This document shows, one piece after another, positions 20,951 through 33,336 of a DNA stretch of 64,000 nucleotides. The position numbers and the translations under genes were made by a program. The notes beneath the pieces were generated by a model. It was given only the letters and a program-made list of their open reading frames with translations, searched no databases and was not told the DNA's origin. Source of the stretch: Ascochyta rabiei (lineage: Eukaryota; Ascomycota; Dothideomycetes; Pleosporales; Didymellaceae); contig NC_082424.1 of NCBI RefSeq assembly GCF_004011695.2, positions 620,001 through 684,000 on the forward strand, written 5' to 3'. Position 1 is the stretch's first letter; each line of letters begins with the position of its first letter.

Positions 20951-23900
20951 ATGGAATACCTCAAGACGTGCACCACGAATGCGCAAGTCATTGTACGCTC
21001 TCTCTACTCTACTCTACTCTGCTCTACTCTGCTCTACTCTGCTCTACTCTGCTCTACTCTGCTCTACTCTGCTCTACTCTGCTCTACTCTGCTCGACTTT
21101 ACTCTACTCTACTCTACCCTACTCTACACTACTCTACCCTACCCTACCCTACCTCTACCTCTGCCACTACCTCTACTCTACCCTACTCTACCCTACTCTA
21201 CCCTACTCTACCCTACTCTACCCTACTCTACCCTACCCTACCTCTACCTCTGCCACTACCTCTACCACTGGATTCACTACTTCACTACTTCACTATATCA
21301 CCACATCACCCATCACCTACCACTACATAACCACATCACCCATCACCTATTACCACATTACTATATTACCTATCACGCATTACTACATTACTACATCACT
21401 TATTACCTATCACTATATTACTACATTACCTATCACCTATCACCTATCACCTATCACCCATCACCTATCACCCATCACCCATCACCCATCACCCATCACC
21501 CATCACCCATCACTACATCACTACATCCACCCCGCTGACCTGACCGCCCAGGGAGACTTCGAAGCTGTCGCCTACCAGGCCTTCTCCGTCGCCCGCACCG
21601 CCGCCCTCGCCGACGGGAGCCCCTCGGAGGACACGCGCGCTGTCGAGGCCGCCCTGCGCGCACGCCAGCTCTTCGTAGCACGTGACCCCACCAGGCCCTG
21701 CCTATGGCTCTTCACTCCCACCGCTCTCGACCACGCCGCCTCGCACCCTGCCGACCTGCCCGACGTCCCAGGCTATCTGCTGCAACGTGTGTATCCAATC
21801 CCTGGCCCTCCACACCACCCACGCTAACCCTGCCCAGGCGAACACGCAGGTCTCACAAAAGCCCTCGAATACGCACGTCCGCCCTTGGCTGTTCGCTACC
21901 CCCCTGCAGCTTCCTACGCCGCCCTGGCCGCCGCCCAGAACAACGCCGCCCACTTTGCCGACACGCGCGCCACCCCCAGCACCAGCAGCCAGGCCACTGC
22001 CTCGGACCAGCCGCCGCCTCCTGATTGCTTCACCGTCTACGAGCTCTTCACCTCGTCTGTCGTTGCCCTCATCACCCTGTCCCTGGTCAAGGAATGCGCC
22101 GTGACCGCGCTCAACTACCGTACCTTGATATCCAGGCCCGTCTTCCACTCGCACCAAGACGCCATCCCCGCCTCCGACCTTCGCGCCGACCCGCACTGGC
22201 TCACCAGCATCACCGTGCAATGGGCGAGCTCCGGTACGCTCGTCGTGTCGACCTTCACCGAACAGAATCACGACATCAACTGCCTGCAGGACGTCTCCAC
22301 CGACGCCGAGCGTAAGCGCCTGGTCGGCAAGTGTGTGCGCGTGGCTCCCAATGGCGCGCTCGGCAGGATCATAACTTTCGACGACCCTCTGCACCTCGCC
22401 CTCGAAGACGCTGCCCATCGCCCGCGCAGAAAGCGAGCCAAGAGAAGCACGCTGGAGCAGAGCATTGAAAAATGGAAGAGCACCGTCAAGCGCTGGCTCT
22501 CTTGGAAGGGCTACTCGCTGCCCAACCTTGACTGCAGCAGCGCCTGGGTCAGGCTGCGCACCACGTTCAACGACCAGCCAGCCGCATCGGACTGCGTCTT
22601 TGTCTCTTCAGACCAAGACGTGCTGTGGCCTCGGGCGTTGTGCTACTACTACGGAGCGTCCAGTGAGGCAGAGCCGCCGGCGCCGTTGGGACATGGCCCT
22701 GGCACGGCCGACAGCGTACTGGCGTGGTTCGAGGGCCTCGAGTCGGCAGGCTTCAGAGACCCCTACGACGTTGCCCAGGAATGGCTCACCGGCAAGGCGG
22801 AGCGCGACAAGAAGATGTTGGATGCACAGCGCAAAGCCAAAAAGGCCGAGGAAGACGTGGCCCATCACAAAGAGGAGGTCCAAGGTCTGTTCCCGTCGTC
22901 GCCGCTCAACACGCGAATCGGCGCCTACGGAGAGCTCCAACCCGTCAGCGGCGTGTATCCAACGCCCCCTGACGGTGTTGCGCCGGGCGCCTCCATCTTC
23001 ACCAGCGACACACCCAGCGTCACCGGTGCAGCTGCAAACGTCATTCTCGCACCTGGCGGCACCAACCCTGCCATCAACCTGTCAGCGCCGCAGGACAGTG
23101 CGCCAGCAGCAACGACACAGCAACCGGCCACGTCCCCCGCGGCAGCCGCAGAGACCAACCAGTTTGACACATCTGGCGGCAATGACGACCTTTTTGGAGA
23201 CGACATGGATGACGACAGATACGAGAATGTCGTTGGTGACGATGACTTTGACTTTTTTGACAGGCCCAACGACGGAGACGTGGAGATGACGGACGCCGCA
23301 CCAGCTCCAGACACCAAACTCGCAGTACTCGAGACGCCCAAGCCGCCTGTCAGCGTAAAGGCAGAGAGCAAGGAGGAAGCGTCCGACCCCCTAGCGTCGC
23401 TCGAAAACCCACCTGCTTCCGCAGCGAGCGACCCAATCGCAGGTCCAGCGCACCAGGCGCAAGAAAAGCACACTGTTGCTGCTCCCGAGCACGACACCAC
23501 TAAGCTGGACAGCGATGCGCAAGACCAGCAAACGCCATCGGCCAAAGCGTACACACCTCCGCTGAGCCCGAGCAGAGTACGAGATGCACTGAAAGCCTCT
23601 CCAAAGAACGCACTGCCCCTGCACATACCGCAGAACGAGCTTCAAGACCGCCGGGGCAGCGCGTTTGGTCCTCTCGCCTTCAGCCGCAAGATGAGTATGT
23701 CTGATGCGAAATACCAAGGTGGGCGTCATGGGCCTCACACCGATACCGAGCCTAAAGAAGATCAACTTGAACACTCTCGACCCAAGAGCCTTCGAAATGT
23801 GCCGCTGCTCACCAAGCTTCGCTATGCAGTCGCACTTTCATCGGCGGCCAATTTGCCAAAGATTACACCCTCCATCAAGGGCGCTAGTGACGACTCGGGT

Positions 23901-26417
23901 TCTGATATCGACTCGGAGAGCATGAGCTCTGATGTGTCAGACGAGGATGCTGACGCCCTTCTCCCCACGGTTTCGACATCCTTCACAGGCGGCCCCATCG
24001 TGTCGGCCAAGAGGAAGCTACCGACAGAGGGCAACGCTACGCCACTGTCTGTCACCTCGTTCGCTGAATCGCTCGGTGGAGACCTGCTCGAGCTCCAGAA
24101 CCTCCACCTCGACGAAAGCTCATTGCTCACATTCGAGCCAAGCGGTCGGGATTGGTCTCTGGCGAAGCTCCCTTCTCCGCTGGAGAGACCGGTGGTGGGC
24201 GCCCGTCACAGCATGCCGTTGTTTCCGCATCCCATCGGCCAAGTCCCGGATACGCCCACGTCACAGCCAGATGCTTACTTTGAGACCCCAGACGACAGGC
24301 CAGCCAGCGGAGCAGACAGCATCAACGTAGTGCAGATGATTGCCGAGCAAATCATCTCCGCCACGCTCGACATCCTCGACGAAGACCCCGCAACACCGCC
24401 TTGTGCTGTGCACAGCTCGATGGGGAAGCGCTGGAGTGCTGTCATCAAGGAGCTGTTCCCAAAATCTGCCGACTGTAACCTGCCTGCGCTAGCAGCTGTC
24501 AACGATGTCTTCCCCGAAATGTCAGCTCACCCCAAGGGGCAGCAGAGGATTCCGGCGCGGAAACCGAACGAGACCCCGCCGATTCCTGGAAGTCAGATGT
24601 ACCTGATTAACCCGCCTTTCATCCGGGTGCGGCGTGGGGAGACTCCTTGGGACCTGCTGCCGCCTGCCGTAGCGTTTTGGGAGTCGCTGGGGCTGGCGCC
24701 AGTCAATGGGCCGAAGAACGTGGTTGCCTTTTGTATCTACCCACATAGCGACTCGCTGAGGCCATGCCTGGAGGGTTTCCTTCTGCACATGCAGCTCGCC
24801 TACGATACCTGCAAGCTCGGGACCCATACGCGAGTCGAGACTGTGAGCGAGTACGAGGGCGGTCTGGTGCCTTGTAGAGTGGCGACGCCTGCAGCGCCTC
24901 GTGCCGTCTACAAGGCACTGCGGGAGACGTGCGTCCAGCTCGGAAAGGTTTTGGCTGCAAGACACGTCCACATTCGTGAACAGCACGACGCGAACGTCGA
25001 CGCCTTCATCATCTACATGGTCAATCCGTTCGACGAACCCTCCGCCCTGTGGGAGCTCTGCGCCTCCTTCTGGACCCTCTTCCAGACCTACGGCCAAGGC
25101 CCAGCGCACGCGGGCCAGCCACAGAAGCCGGATCTTGTTCTCCAAATCATACCCATCAAATACATTGCCTCCTTCAACCATCCCGTCATCCTCCCCAGCA
25201 ACACCTACGTCAAGCTCGCCCACGAAGTCTACTCCCGCAGCCCACCCAGCACGCCCAACGAGGACAAGACCCCTCTCCCCATCGCCTCTGCACCTGCCTT
25301 TCAGCTCGAAGAGTCGATTCCTCGCGTGGTGCCGTTCAAGTTGCAGTCTCATCCTCCGCAAGATTTGCTGAGGGAGAACTCGTACATACACATGGCATAC
25401 GCCATCAGTCTTGACGGCACATGGTTGACTGCTGCATGGACCGATAGCTGCGGGAAGAGCCAGGCTACGTCAACGTACCACCTCGGCACGCGCCCATTTC
25501 GCGAGCTTGCAAAGGAGATCTGGGCGACCACTGTCTCGATTGTAGAGGCGAGGAAAGTGCAGTGGCGTGTCTGCATCGCGCGCGCGGGCGTCATGGATAA
25601 GGAAGAGCTGGAAACGTGGGTGTTTCTCACCTCCTGCCCTACGCAGTTGAACCTGTTCATTACGCTCCTCAACGTAGACACGCAGCCGTCATATCAGTTC
25701 ACCGCCACAGCGCCCGCCTCAACGAGTCAAAGCAATCCAAACACCCCAGCCGCCACACCCGGCGCAGGAGTCTCTCCAGATCCCACGCTTGGCCTTACGC
25801 CCGCCGCGACACCGTCCGCCGTTGACACTGCAGCCGATCTCACACAAGACCCGGACGCGCGCCTCCTAGACGTAACGGACGAGACCTGGGGCATCATCCT
25901 CGCGCACCGCCTCCACAACAGCAACTCCACCAACCAGTTCAACCCCGCGCTCATCTCCGGTCTGCTCGTGAAGCGCGGGCCAACCCATGCCACATCAGCA
26001 GGCACAGCCCGAGAAGAACGCCCCATAGCCATTGCCGTGAACATCCTCTGGATTGGCGCCGTCGGCAGCACCCGCGCCACCGCATCACCCTTCCCGCCTA
26101 CACCAGGCGGCTCAGACCCGGCCGGCAGCTCCTATCTCTCGGGCGGGTCTCATCCTCCGCCACCGGGCACCGCCAGCCAGCCGCCCACGCCCACCCAAAG
26201 CCCCCAGCAGACGAGCAGTCTCATGTGGACGCCCACACCGCAGACGCGCGTCACGGCCGAGAACCTGCTGAAAGAAATCATGCAGCAGTTCAGGGGCTTG
26301 GGTTTGTTGGCCAGACTGCGAGGTCTAAGGGGCGGCAGACACGGGACCGTGCCGTGGCACATCAACGCGGCGCTCCGGGGGGTCGAAGGGCTCGGTCGCG
26401 TGACGGGCGGCCGGTGA
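20951..26417 (+). CDS. MED13: Mediator kinase-module subunit 13 (1,618 aa)
   Basis: Exons are 20,951-20,992, 21,552-21,786 and 21,838-26,417. The first encodes only MEYLKTCTTNAQVI; the second opens GDFEAVAYQAFSVART, the fungal Med13 N-terminal domain. Intron 2 (51 bp, GTGTGT donor, GCTAAC branch) splits an Arg codon, giving LLQ-R-EHAGLT. Intron 1 is 559 bp and almost entirely simple repeats. The middle is acidic and Ser/Pro-rich (about residues 400-800). The C-terminal Med13 region includes PGSQMYLINPPFIRVRRGE, a conserved hydrophobic core and a terminal VPWHINAALRGVEGL. Med13 bridges the Cdk8-cyclin C module to core Mediator and mostly represses RNA polymerase II recruitment. The length is usual for filamentous fungi. 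Exon 1 is inferred from family similarity and clean phase, so it is slightly less certain. Confidence 0.92.
21003..21532. repeat. Pyrimidine-rich minisatellite complex inside MED13 intron 1
   Basis: Three successive repeat types: TCTACTCTGC-like 10-mers (21,003-21,095), CTCTACCCTA-like 10-mers (21,096-21,260), then ATCACCCATCACCTA-like units (21,298-21,526). The strand is nearly free of purine runs. The block fills the predicted first intron. Confidence 0.95.
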
Positions 26418-26760
26418 GCAGGAGACACGATGGGAGGCGTTTAGGGTTTTTTGTTTTTCTATTCGACTTTGGATACCACGGCGTTTTGGGTGGGGATTGC
26501 ATACTCACATCGGAGCGTAGATGATACCGGTAGATAGCGACGTATCCTAATCACCACGACATGATTACATGGCGTGTAGATGAACATTGAAATTTGCAGC
26601 ACACCATTATTCACGCGTCTACCATCCATCGCTGTTACTATCCCGATGGCCATCCATCCGTCTTGACATCCGTCCTGATAGCGCAGGGTGGGTGAAGAGT
26701 AGTGCTTGCTTTGTACTTGTATACATTCACACTTTCACTTGTACTTGTACCTCACCTTTT

Positions 26761-26774
26761 ACTACTACTACTAC

Positions 26775-26806
<32 letters not shown>

Positions 26807-26905
26807 CTTCTTCTTCTTCTTCTTCTTCTTCTTCTTCTTCTTCTTCTTCTTCTTCTTCTTCTTCTTCTTCTTCTTCTTCTTCTTCTTCTTCTTCTTCTTC
26901 TTCTT
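26761..26905. repeat. (ACT)n then (TTC)n microsatellite
   Basis: Six ACT units run into about 42 uninterrupted TTC units, 344 bp after the MED13 stop codon. A pure polypyrimidine mirror tract of this length can adopt triplex DNA. Confidence 0.97.
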
Positions 26906-27274
26906 GCTAGTTCTAGCCTTATCCTTATTCTTGCCTATACACGCAGTAACACACAGTAACGCTATACAGCATCCCAGCCAGATAAAAAAAAAGGCCAGGT
27001 GAACCTAAGTAGCAAAACACCTACATAGTCTCTTCATCACCATATAGACATCTACACAGAACCCCCCCCCCCCCACGCATCTACACCAAGAGACCAGAAG
27101 AACCAAGCCTCTCGGCCGTAAAAGAAATCCACAAGGTCCAGCGCAGCTATGCACCATGCGTCTTCAGATCAGATCGCCGTGTAGCCAGTATTAGTCCAGT
27201 CACCTTGTGTGTAACTGCTCTGCTTTGCTTACTACTTTGTGCTTTGCTGGTTTGTATCCTACTCTATCCTACTC

Positions 27275-27355
27275 TACTCTATCTACTCTATCTACTCTAT
27301 CTACTCTATCTACTCTATCTACTCTATCTACTCTATCTACTCTACTCTATCTACT
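27275..27355. repeat. CTACTCTAT 9-bp minisatellite
   Basis: About eight copies of a 9-bp unit, CTACTCTAT, similar in composition to the MED13 intron-1 repeats. Confidence 0.9.
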
Positions 27356-27599
27356 CTCCACTCTCTGCTACGTTCCAATACCTCTACTCTCCTCCACCTC
27401 TTGAACTACCACTACTTCCCCCACCTATCTGTGTTTTATGTATATAACGTGCTACCATCTCTACCAGCACAGCAGCAAAACACGTCCTACTGGATGCAGT
27501 GGTTAGATGCTGAATAGCTTTTGATAGTGAGAGAGTAGGTAGCTAGGACCAGGAGTCTAGGACTGCGACTGTGAGGTTCTAGGTTGGGGTTGAGATAGG

Positions 27600-27826
27600 G
27601 AGAGAGAGAGAGAAAAAAAGAAGAAGGGAGAGAGAGAAAGAAGAAGGGAGAGAGAGAAAGAAGAAGGGAGAGAGAGAAAGAAGAAGGGAGAGAGAGAAAG
27701 AAGAAGGGAGAGAGAGAAAGAAGAAGGGAGAGAGAGAAAGAAGAAGGGAGAGAGAGAAAGAAGAAGGGAGAGAGAGAAAGGAAGAAGGGAAAGAGAGAAA
27801 GGAAGAAGGGAGAGAGAGAGAAAAAT
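27600..27826. repeat. 20-bp all-purine minisatellite
   Basis: About ten to eleven copies of a 20-bp unit composed of GGGAGAGAGAGAAAGAAGAA. The top strand is entirely purine for over 220 bp. The last two units gained one extra G each (AAAGGAAGAAGG). Confidence 0.95.
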
Positions 27827-28096
27827 AGAGGATAGGTCTATAATACGAAAAACTTAGTTACAAAAAGCAGATATAGAGGTAGTTGGGTTGAGATATACAG
27901 GGTGAATTAAACAAGTGGCATATTTGGGATAGACGGGCGTGTGGAAGGTAGTTAAACTGCGTGTGGTATTGCGTTGCGTTGCGGTGCGTTGCGTTGCGTA
28001 TCCTATGTGCGTGCGTGCGGCTTCTCTCCCTGTCTTCTCTCCTTGCCTGGCATTTCTCGAATCTATCTACTTCGCCTCGACGCTGTCTGTATGTGC

Positions 28097-28159
28097 GCTA
28101 ATCGAACGTGCTAATCGAATGTGCTAATCGAACGTGCTAATCGAACGTGCTAATCGAGT
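28097..28159. repeat. 13-bp minisatellite GCTAATCGAACGT
   Basis: Five copies, with single-base variants in the second and last units, about 240 bp beyond the phytochrome stop codon. Confidence 0.92.
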
Positions 28160-28401
28160 GTACGGACAACTATCGCAAGTCTACATGCATGGCACCGTGG
28201 CGTGTCCAGTTACAAATACACGACGAGCCTGCGTTATCGCTGCGCTGAATGCATCGAGGAACGTCGCGGTCGTGAATGTCGTGATAACAAATAACAAGGG
28301 CCTGTGTGGCCGCGGCGTCCCAGAATAATACGCCTAGTAAGATGCAGTCTACAACCTTGGATGCCGCCGACATGGTCGTCCGGTTAGCGTGGCCTAGATG
28401 C

Positions 28402-31400
28402 TCAGCCCGCTGCGTCCGCCGGGTCCGCGTGACGGATTTCTTCATTCTTCTTCTCGTCTTCTTCGGTCCGCTCCTCCTCCTGCTTCTGCAACAGTCGCTC
28501 TTGCTCTTCTGGCTGCCTCCCCTCCTCGTTCTCTTCACCCGCCATGGGATTCTCCGCATCCTCCGCGGCCTCCTTGACCATTTCACTTGGGTTCCCAATC
28601 GGAGGTTCATTCGTCGGCTTTGTGTCGACCTCTTCAACGCTCGCCTGGCCCTCGTGGAACCAGCCGCCCTTCTCCCACGCACCCGGCTCATACAAACACT
28701 CTTTTCTAATGTCCTTGTCGACGATGGCAGCCATGAGCTTATTCAGGCGGTCAAAGGAGATTGGCTTCAGGATCCACGCGTCAAAGCCGGCGTCGATGTA
28801 TTGTTGGCGGTCCCTTTCGATTAGCGAGGCAGACACGGCGACGATGGGTACGCGGCCGCAGAGAGCAGCGCGCGGGGAGTAGATGTTGGTGTGTGTTTTC
28901 TCGTAAGAACGGATCATCTTCGTGGAGGTCAGTCCGTCGACGATTGGCATCTGGGGTTGTATTAGTATAGACGGAAGGGCCGAGGGGAGGAAGACCTGCC
29001 TGCATGTCCATGAGAACGACATCGAAGGCCTTTGGTTTCTCGCCGAACGCAGACGCACACTCCTCACCGTTGACGGTCAGATATACGTCATGCTTCATCT
29101 TCTCTAACCGCTTCTTAACAATTCGACTGTTGACTGGGTCATCCTCCGCTACAAGCACGCGCATGTACTCGGACGTCAGCTTTTCAGCATGCGTAGGAGC
29201 AGGCGATATCTCCTTTGGCTCGTCGTGGACCTCCCCGAGAATGGAGCCTGGTCTTTGTTCAGAGGACGGTGAGCCATCATCCGGCAAACGAACGGCCCTC
29301 AGCGGCTGGGAAGAGAAAGCGATAGTCTGTTGGCCGGGAGTCGTGGTGTCCATACCTCTCTCGTGAGGCGGAATAACGACTCGCCCTTCTGCCATCTCGA
29401 GGCTTTTAGATCTCCTTCGCGGTGGCGACCCAGGGTCCATACTGTTGTGCTTGGTGAGAGAAGGTCGTAACGATCGCGCGCTGGGAGTGAGGTGGCCCTC
29501 TCTTCTCCGCCTCTCGACCAGATGTGGCGCTTGGAGATCGTCGATTAACCTGTCCACATCACTCCGTGCGCTTTCCTGCGTAGATGCGCTCATGCCGCTG
29601 TGGAAGCTTCGTAAGCTAGCCTTGCTCTTTAAACTGTCTGCGCTCTGTCTTCTGCTGGCCACTGAATGATGGATGATGTTGTTGCCATTTACAGTAGTGC
29701 CGCCCGAGTCATGGCGCGACATTGCTGGTGAGATCAAAGTGCGCTCGCCTGCGACTTGCACGGGGCTGCCTAGAGATTGCCGATTAGGGAGCGGTGTGAT
29801 ACTACCAGATTGCGAGCTGTCTGCTGGTGGCGATAAGCCTTCGACCCCTGCATCGTCAGGGAGCTCTGCATCATTTGGCAGATCGAATGGGAACTGAACA
29901 ACGAATCGAGTGCCCTTTCCTTCCTCCGACCGGATCCTGAGCTGTCCGTTCATGTTTCGGATGATCCGTGCCACAACAGCTAACCCAAGGCCAAGTGCAG
30001 TTTTGTCGCCCTGTTGCTTTATTTGCTTAGGGTCGGGAACGATGGCATCCTCCAGGGCTGAGGCAGGCTCCGACTGAACCTGCTCAAGATCGTAGAACAG
30101 TTGATCGAGCCGCTTGGGGTTGATGCCGACGCCTGTGTCAGTGACGGCAATCTCAACCTCGACATGGTCTTTCCTGGGTCTCGATGCGACGTAGGCTTCG
30201 ATCTTGACACCTCCTTGACTGGTGTGCTGGATGGCATTTGCAGCGATGTTCGAGATGGCCTGCCTCACTCGACGCTGATCGCCTATGCACGACTTTGGCA
30301 GGCCTTCATGCTCGGTGACTTCGTATTCGATGTTCTTGCGTCTGGCATCTCCACGGAACATGTCTGTCGCTTCTTTGATTGTCGCGCTCAGCTCAAAAGA
30401 CTCTCCCTTGATTAACGGCCCGCCTTCCTCGGTCTTTGTCAAATCCAGCAGATCGTTGATGACGTAAATGAGCGACTTGGATGCCGAGTGCGATCGCGCC
30501 AGGTTCTCTCGTGTTTCCGTATCCAGCGACCCTTCCAGAGCGATTTCGAGATAGTTTATGATGGCATTAAGTGGTGTCCTGACTTCGTGTGCCGAGTTTG
30601 CAAGCAGCAGTCGGGTCAATTGGCTGTTCTGCAATGCTGCCTCCTTTTGTCTCCATACCTCGATGAACTTGCCATAGACCAGGCACAGCACCGAGGCCGT
30701 TTCCACCTCTTCTTCTGTCCACTCTCGGCACTTGCCAACGACAGTCTCAGACCATGTTTTGAAACTCTTCCTGGGTTCTAGGTAACCTTCGGTGCCCTCC
30801 TTGATGAACTTTTCGTAAGGGTTACCCGCCCATTTGACTTCGCGCAGCTGGCCTTTTCTGAAGAAGACGATGAAATCCTTCCCACCAGTTGTCAAGGGAA
30901 CAATTAGCATACCGGCGACGGTGTGGAATCCAGGTTGGTATCGAAGGTCAGGGAAATCCTCTGTGATGTCCGTGGAAGTCATAACAGCCTGGATCTCGCG
31001 CATTCTCAAGTACTCCAGCATGGCCAAAGCTTCTTGTGAGTTCTCCATGTGGCCGAGGATCTTCGTTTCGTCTCTAATTGACAGCAGCCCAAAGTCTGCG
31101 TCGAAAAGTTTCAATAGATCGTCCGAGGAAGCGATGATGTAACCGGATGGGTTGTGTTGTGTTGGCACGGTATTGATGAGTTTCCTGGCCTGTAAGCGCG
31201 ATGCGTAGGACAGTCTCTCGATGTTTCGTGATGCAGAGTCGCCGACCATGCGGCACATCTTTCTGATTGGAAAAGAGACGCGCATGCCGCGAGCACCGTA
31301 TGAGTGACAAGCGATCAGGCCCCACAGCTCGTTGAATGCATTGATAGAAATCGACATGGAAGAGCGAACAGCCATGTTCGCCAGGTACTTCAAGTGAATT

Positions 31401-33115
31401 GGCGACATGGCGCGGAGATAAGAATGGGTGAGGTCTAGGGGCAGCTCCAGGTCTTCCGCAGTACGACAGACCAGCCTGGCGGTTTCCTGGTCACGGTCGT
31501 ATAACATGCGAACCTTGTTGACCTTGTACAGCTCTCTGGCCTGCTTTGGTATATCCGAGGCAGGGAAATTCAGTCCTTTGTAGAGATCTTTCGTGGCCCG
31601 GGGGTCGACAAGCTCAGTGACGACCCGTCCGTTGAATGTCTGATCGAATTGGTAGACCATGACGCGGTGGAATCCCGTCAGTTCCTTGACAACACCAACT
31701 AGAACCTTGAGAAACTTGTCCAGGGTAGGTGCTGCTGCTAGCTGCTCTTGCACCTGCGACATGATGTTGAAAACCTCCATAGCAGCAGCTTCACCCTTTC
31801 TCTTTCGAGCGCTTCGCAATACTCTGAGGGGCCGGCTTCCTATCTCGGTACTCTCCAGATATTCTTGTTCGGTCGGGTTGCTCGCTAACGTATCTTCCGG
31901 AAGCTCAGGTGTCATTTCGTTCGATGGCACCAAAGGGAATTGCGGATCATCTTCGAGTTCAAACTCGCAGATGATGAGTCCTAGATTTGTGTCGTTGACG
32001 TGGACGGCACACCAGAGTTTGCGGGTCCGTGAAACTCCTGGTACCTTGATTGACATTGTGAAAACCTCTGGACCGTTTGTCAGAACGTCCGAGTCCTCGT
32101 CTTTGATGAAGTCAATGTGATCGAGGAGGTTGTCGGCCTGCTCTTCTGACAGCATGTCTGTAAAACTCTCCAGCGCAAAGAGCTCTTTCGGTGTGCGTCC
32201 AAGGAATCTTTTCGAGTTTTCCGATACCACACGAACGAGAAGGCCTCCGCTGCCGTCCGGATCCTCCTGCAGCGCAACAAGAAGACCAAATCCTTGCACA
32301 GCTCCCGGTATGTGGATTGGTTCGTCCTCGCAGCGCTGCAGTGTCTCGCCCTCTCGGCCAGTAATGACCATGTGTCCTCCCTCAGTGACTACGTGCTTGA
32401 AGCGGGGTGTAATCAGATTGCCCATGTCGCCGGCGGCGCTCAGATTGCTACGGATTGATCCACCTCCGGGCGAGGAAGGCCGATCCGCTGTCCTGATCGA
32501 AGGTGATGGACTATCCTCCACGCTATTTGCAGGACTCGACGAGGCCATTTCTTTGAAAAGAGACGCCGGAAGCTGCAGCTTTGATGCATCTATCTTCTGT
32601 GGTGTAGACAGATTCGCACCTTGTCGCGCCTGCGGTGCTGCTTCTCCTCGGGGGGTGTTTGCAGATGTCGACGATCGAGGGCCTGGATTCCGTTGTGATA
32701 CGTGCGAGGCGTTTGACACTGTGGAGCCCGAGGGTCTGCGCGAGTCGCTCGCCCGAGAGTACGAGTGAAAGTAGTCGCCGGTGTATTGTCCAGTTGGGGT
32801 AGACTTCGGTGTTGACGTAGGATTAGGGTCAACCGAGACGACACTCCGTATTGGAAACACACGGTCGTGGCCAGACGGACTCATCGCTGCCGCCGAGGGT
32901 GAGTAGGGACCGACATCGCTTGCAGCATTGGGGGGCAGCGAGATGTTGTCCGCGTTTGGGGTAGCGGCAGCAAAGTCGGTGGTGCCTGTGGCCGTGTCCG
33001 ATGTCGACAAGGGGTCGTGGTCGTTGGGCAATGGGGCAGGGGACGCTTGGCCGTTGTCGCCATGAGCAGCAGCGTGTTCGGCGTCGTCCTGGGGCTGCTG
33101 TGGTGGTTGAGACAT
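28402..33115 (-). CDS. fphA: Fungal phytochrome: PAS-GAF-PHY histidine kinase-response regulator (1,554 aa)
   Basis: Exon 1 is 29,000-33,115 and exon 2 is 28,402-28,950. A disordered 240-residue N-terminus precedes LQRCEDEPIHIPG, where Cys262 is the expected bilin attachment site of fungal phytochromes. The GAF domain has FPASDIP near 517 and the conserved SPIH; the PHY tongue has PRKSF near 778. The kinase has His843 in SAHEVRTPLNAI, an N box near 957, a DTGVGI box and GLGL near 1,043. A C-terminal receiver has EDD near 1,323, phospho-acceptor Asp1370 and Lys1434, followed by an acidic Glu-rich tail. The protein senses red/far-red light via a bilin and signals by phosphorelay, in Aspergillus partly through the HOG pathway. 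All catalytic residues are present. The 49-bp intron is GC-AG with a TACTAATAC branch site; the alternative GT donor 4 bp inside breaks the frame. Confidence 0.96.
28951..28999 (-). other. GC-AG intron in the phytochrome receiver domain
   Basis: Splicing CAG|GCAGGT...CCCCAG|ATG restores MDMQ-MPIVDG, the invariant receiver sequence around phospho-acceptor Asp1370. The branch site TACTAATAC is an exact match to the consensus. A GT four bases further in would shift the frame. GC donors are a minor class of U2 introns. Confidence 0.88.
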
Positions 33116-33253
33116 GGAACCGTGTCCAGCAGGGAGGCGGTGGCGGGCCTGGCTGTTGCGTGGTAGCGTTGCGCCAGCACGAAGTGAAGCAGCGTCTGCT
33201 CAGGCCTCCATCGACGTCGACGATGCGCTGCGAAAGCTGCAGGTGGCACGAAT

Positions 33254-33336
33254 GCTAGCAAAGCTGGCAAAGCTGGCAAAGCTGGCAAAGCTGGCAAAGC
33301 TGGCAAAGCTGGCAAAGCTGGCAAAGCTGGCAATGC
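33254..33336. repeat. AGCTGGCAA 9-bp minisatellite upstream of fphA
   Basis: About nine nearly identical copies of AGCTGGCAA, 139 bp upstream of the phytochrome start codon, probably within its 5' leader. Confidence 0.95.

Larger units (their letters stand above)
26418..28401. other. MED13/phytochrome convergent intergenic region, rich in simple repeats
   Basis: About 2 kb between the stop codons of MED13 and the phytochrome. It contains the repeat tracts listed separately, a C13 run at 27,062-27,074 and a GCGTT-rich patch near 27,968-27,997. The apparent ORFs here are repeat translations (poly-Ser, poly-Leu, poly-Phe). I find no gene. Confidence 0.75.

Noticed and set aside
20951..21827. 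Long ORFs through the CTCTACTCTG repeats
   Set aside because: They translate only the simple repeats (Tyr-Ser-Thr-Leu-Leu). The true reading uses 20,951-20,992 as MED13 exon 1 and skips the repeats as an intron.
26587..27002. Poly-Ser, poly-Leu and poly-Phe ORFs at the TTC tract
   Set aside because: All three frames of one microsatellite are open; there is no gene evidence.
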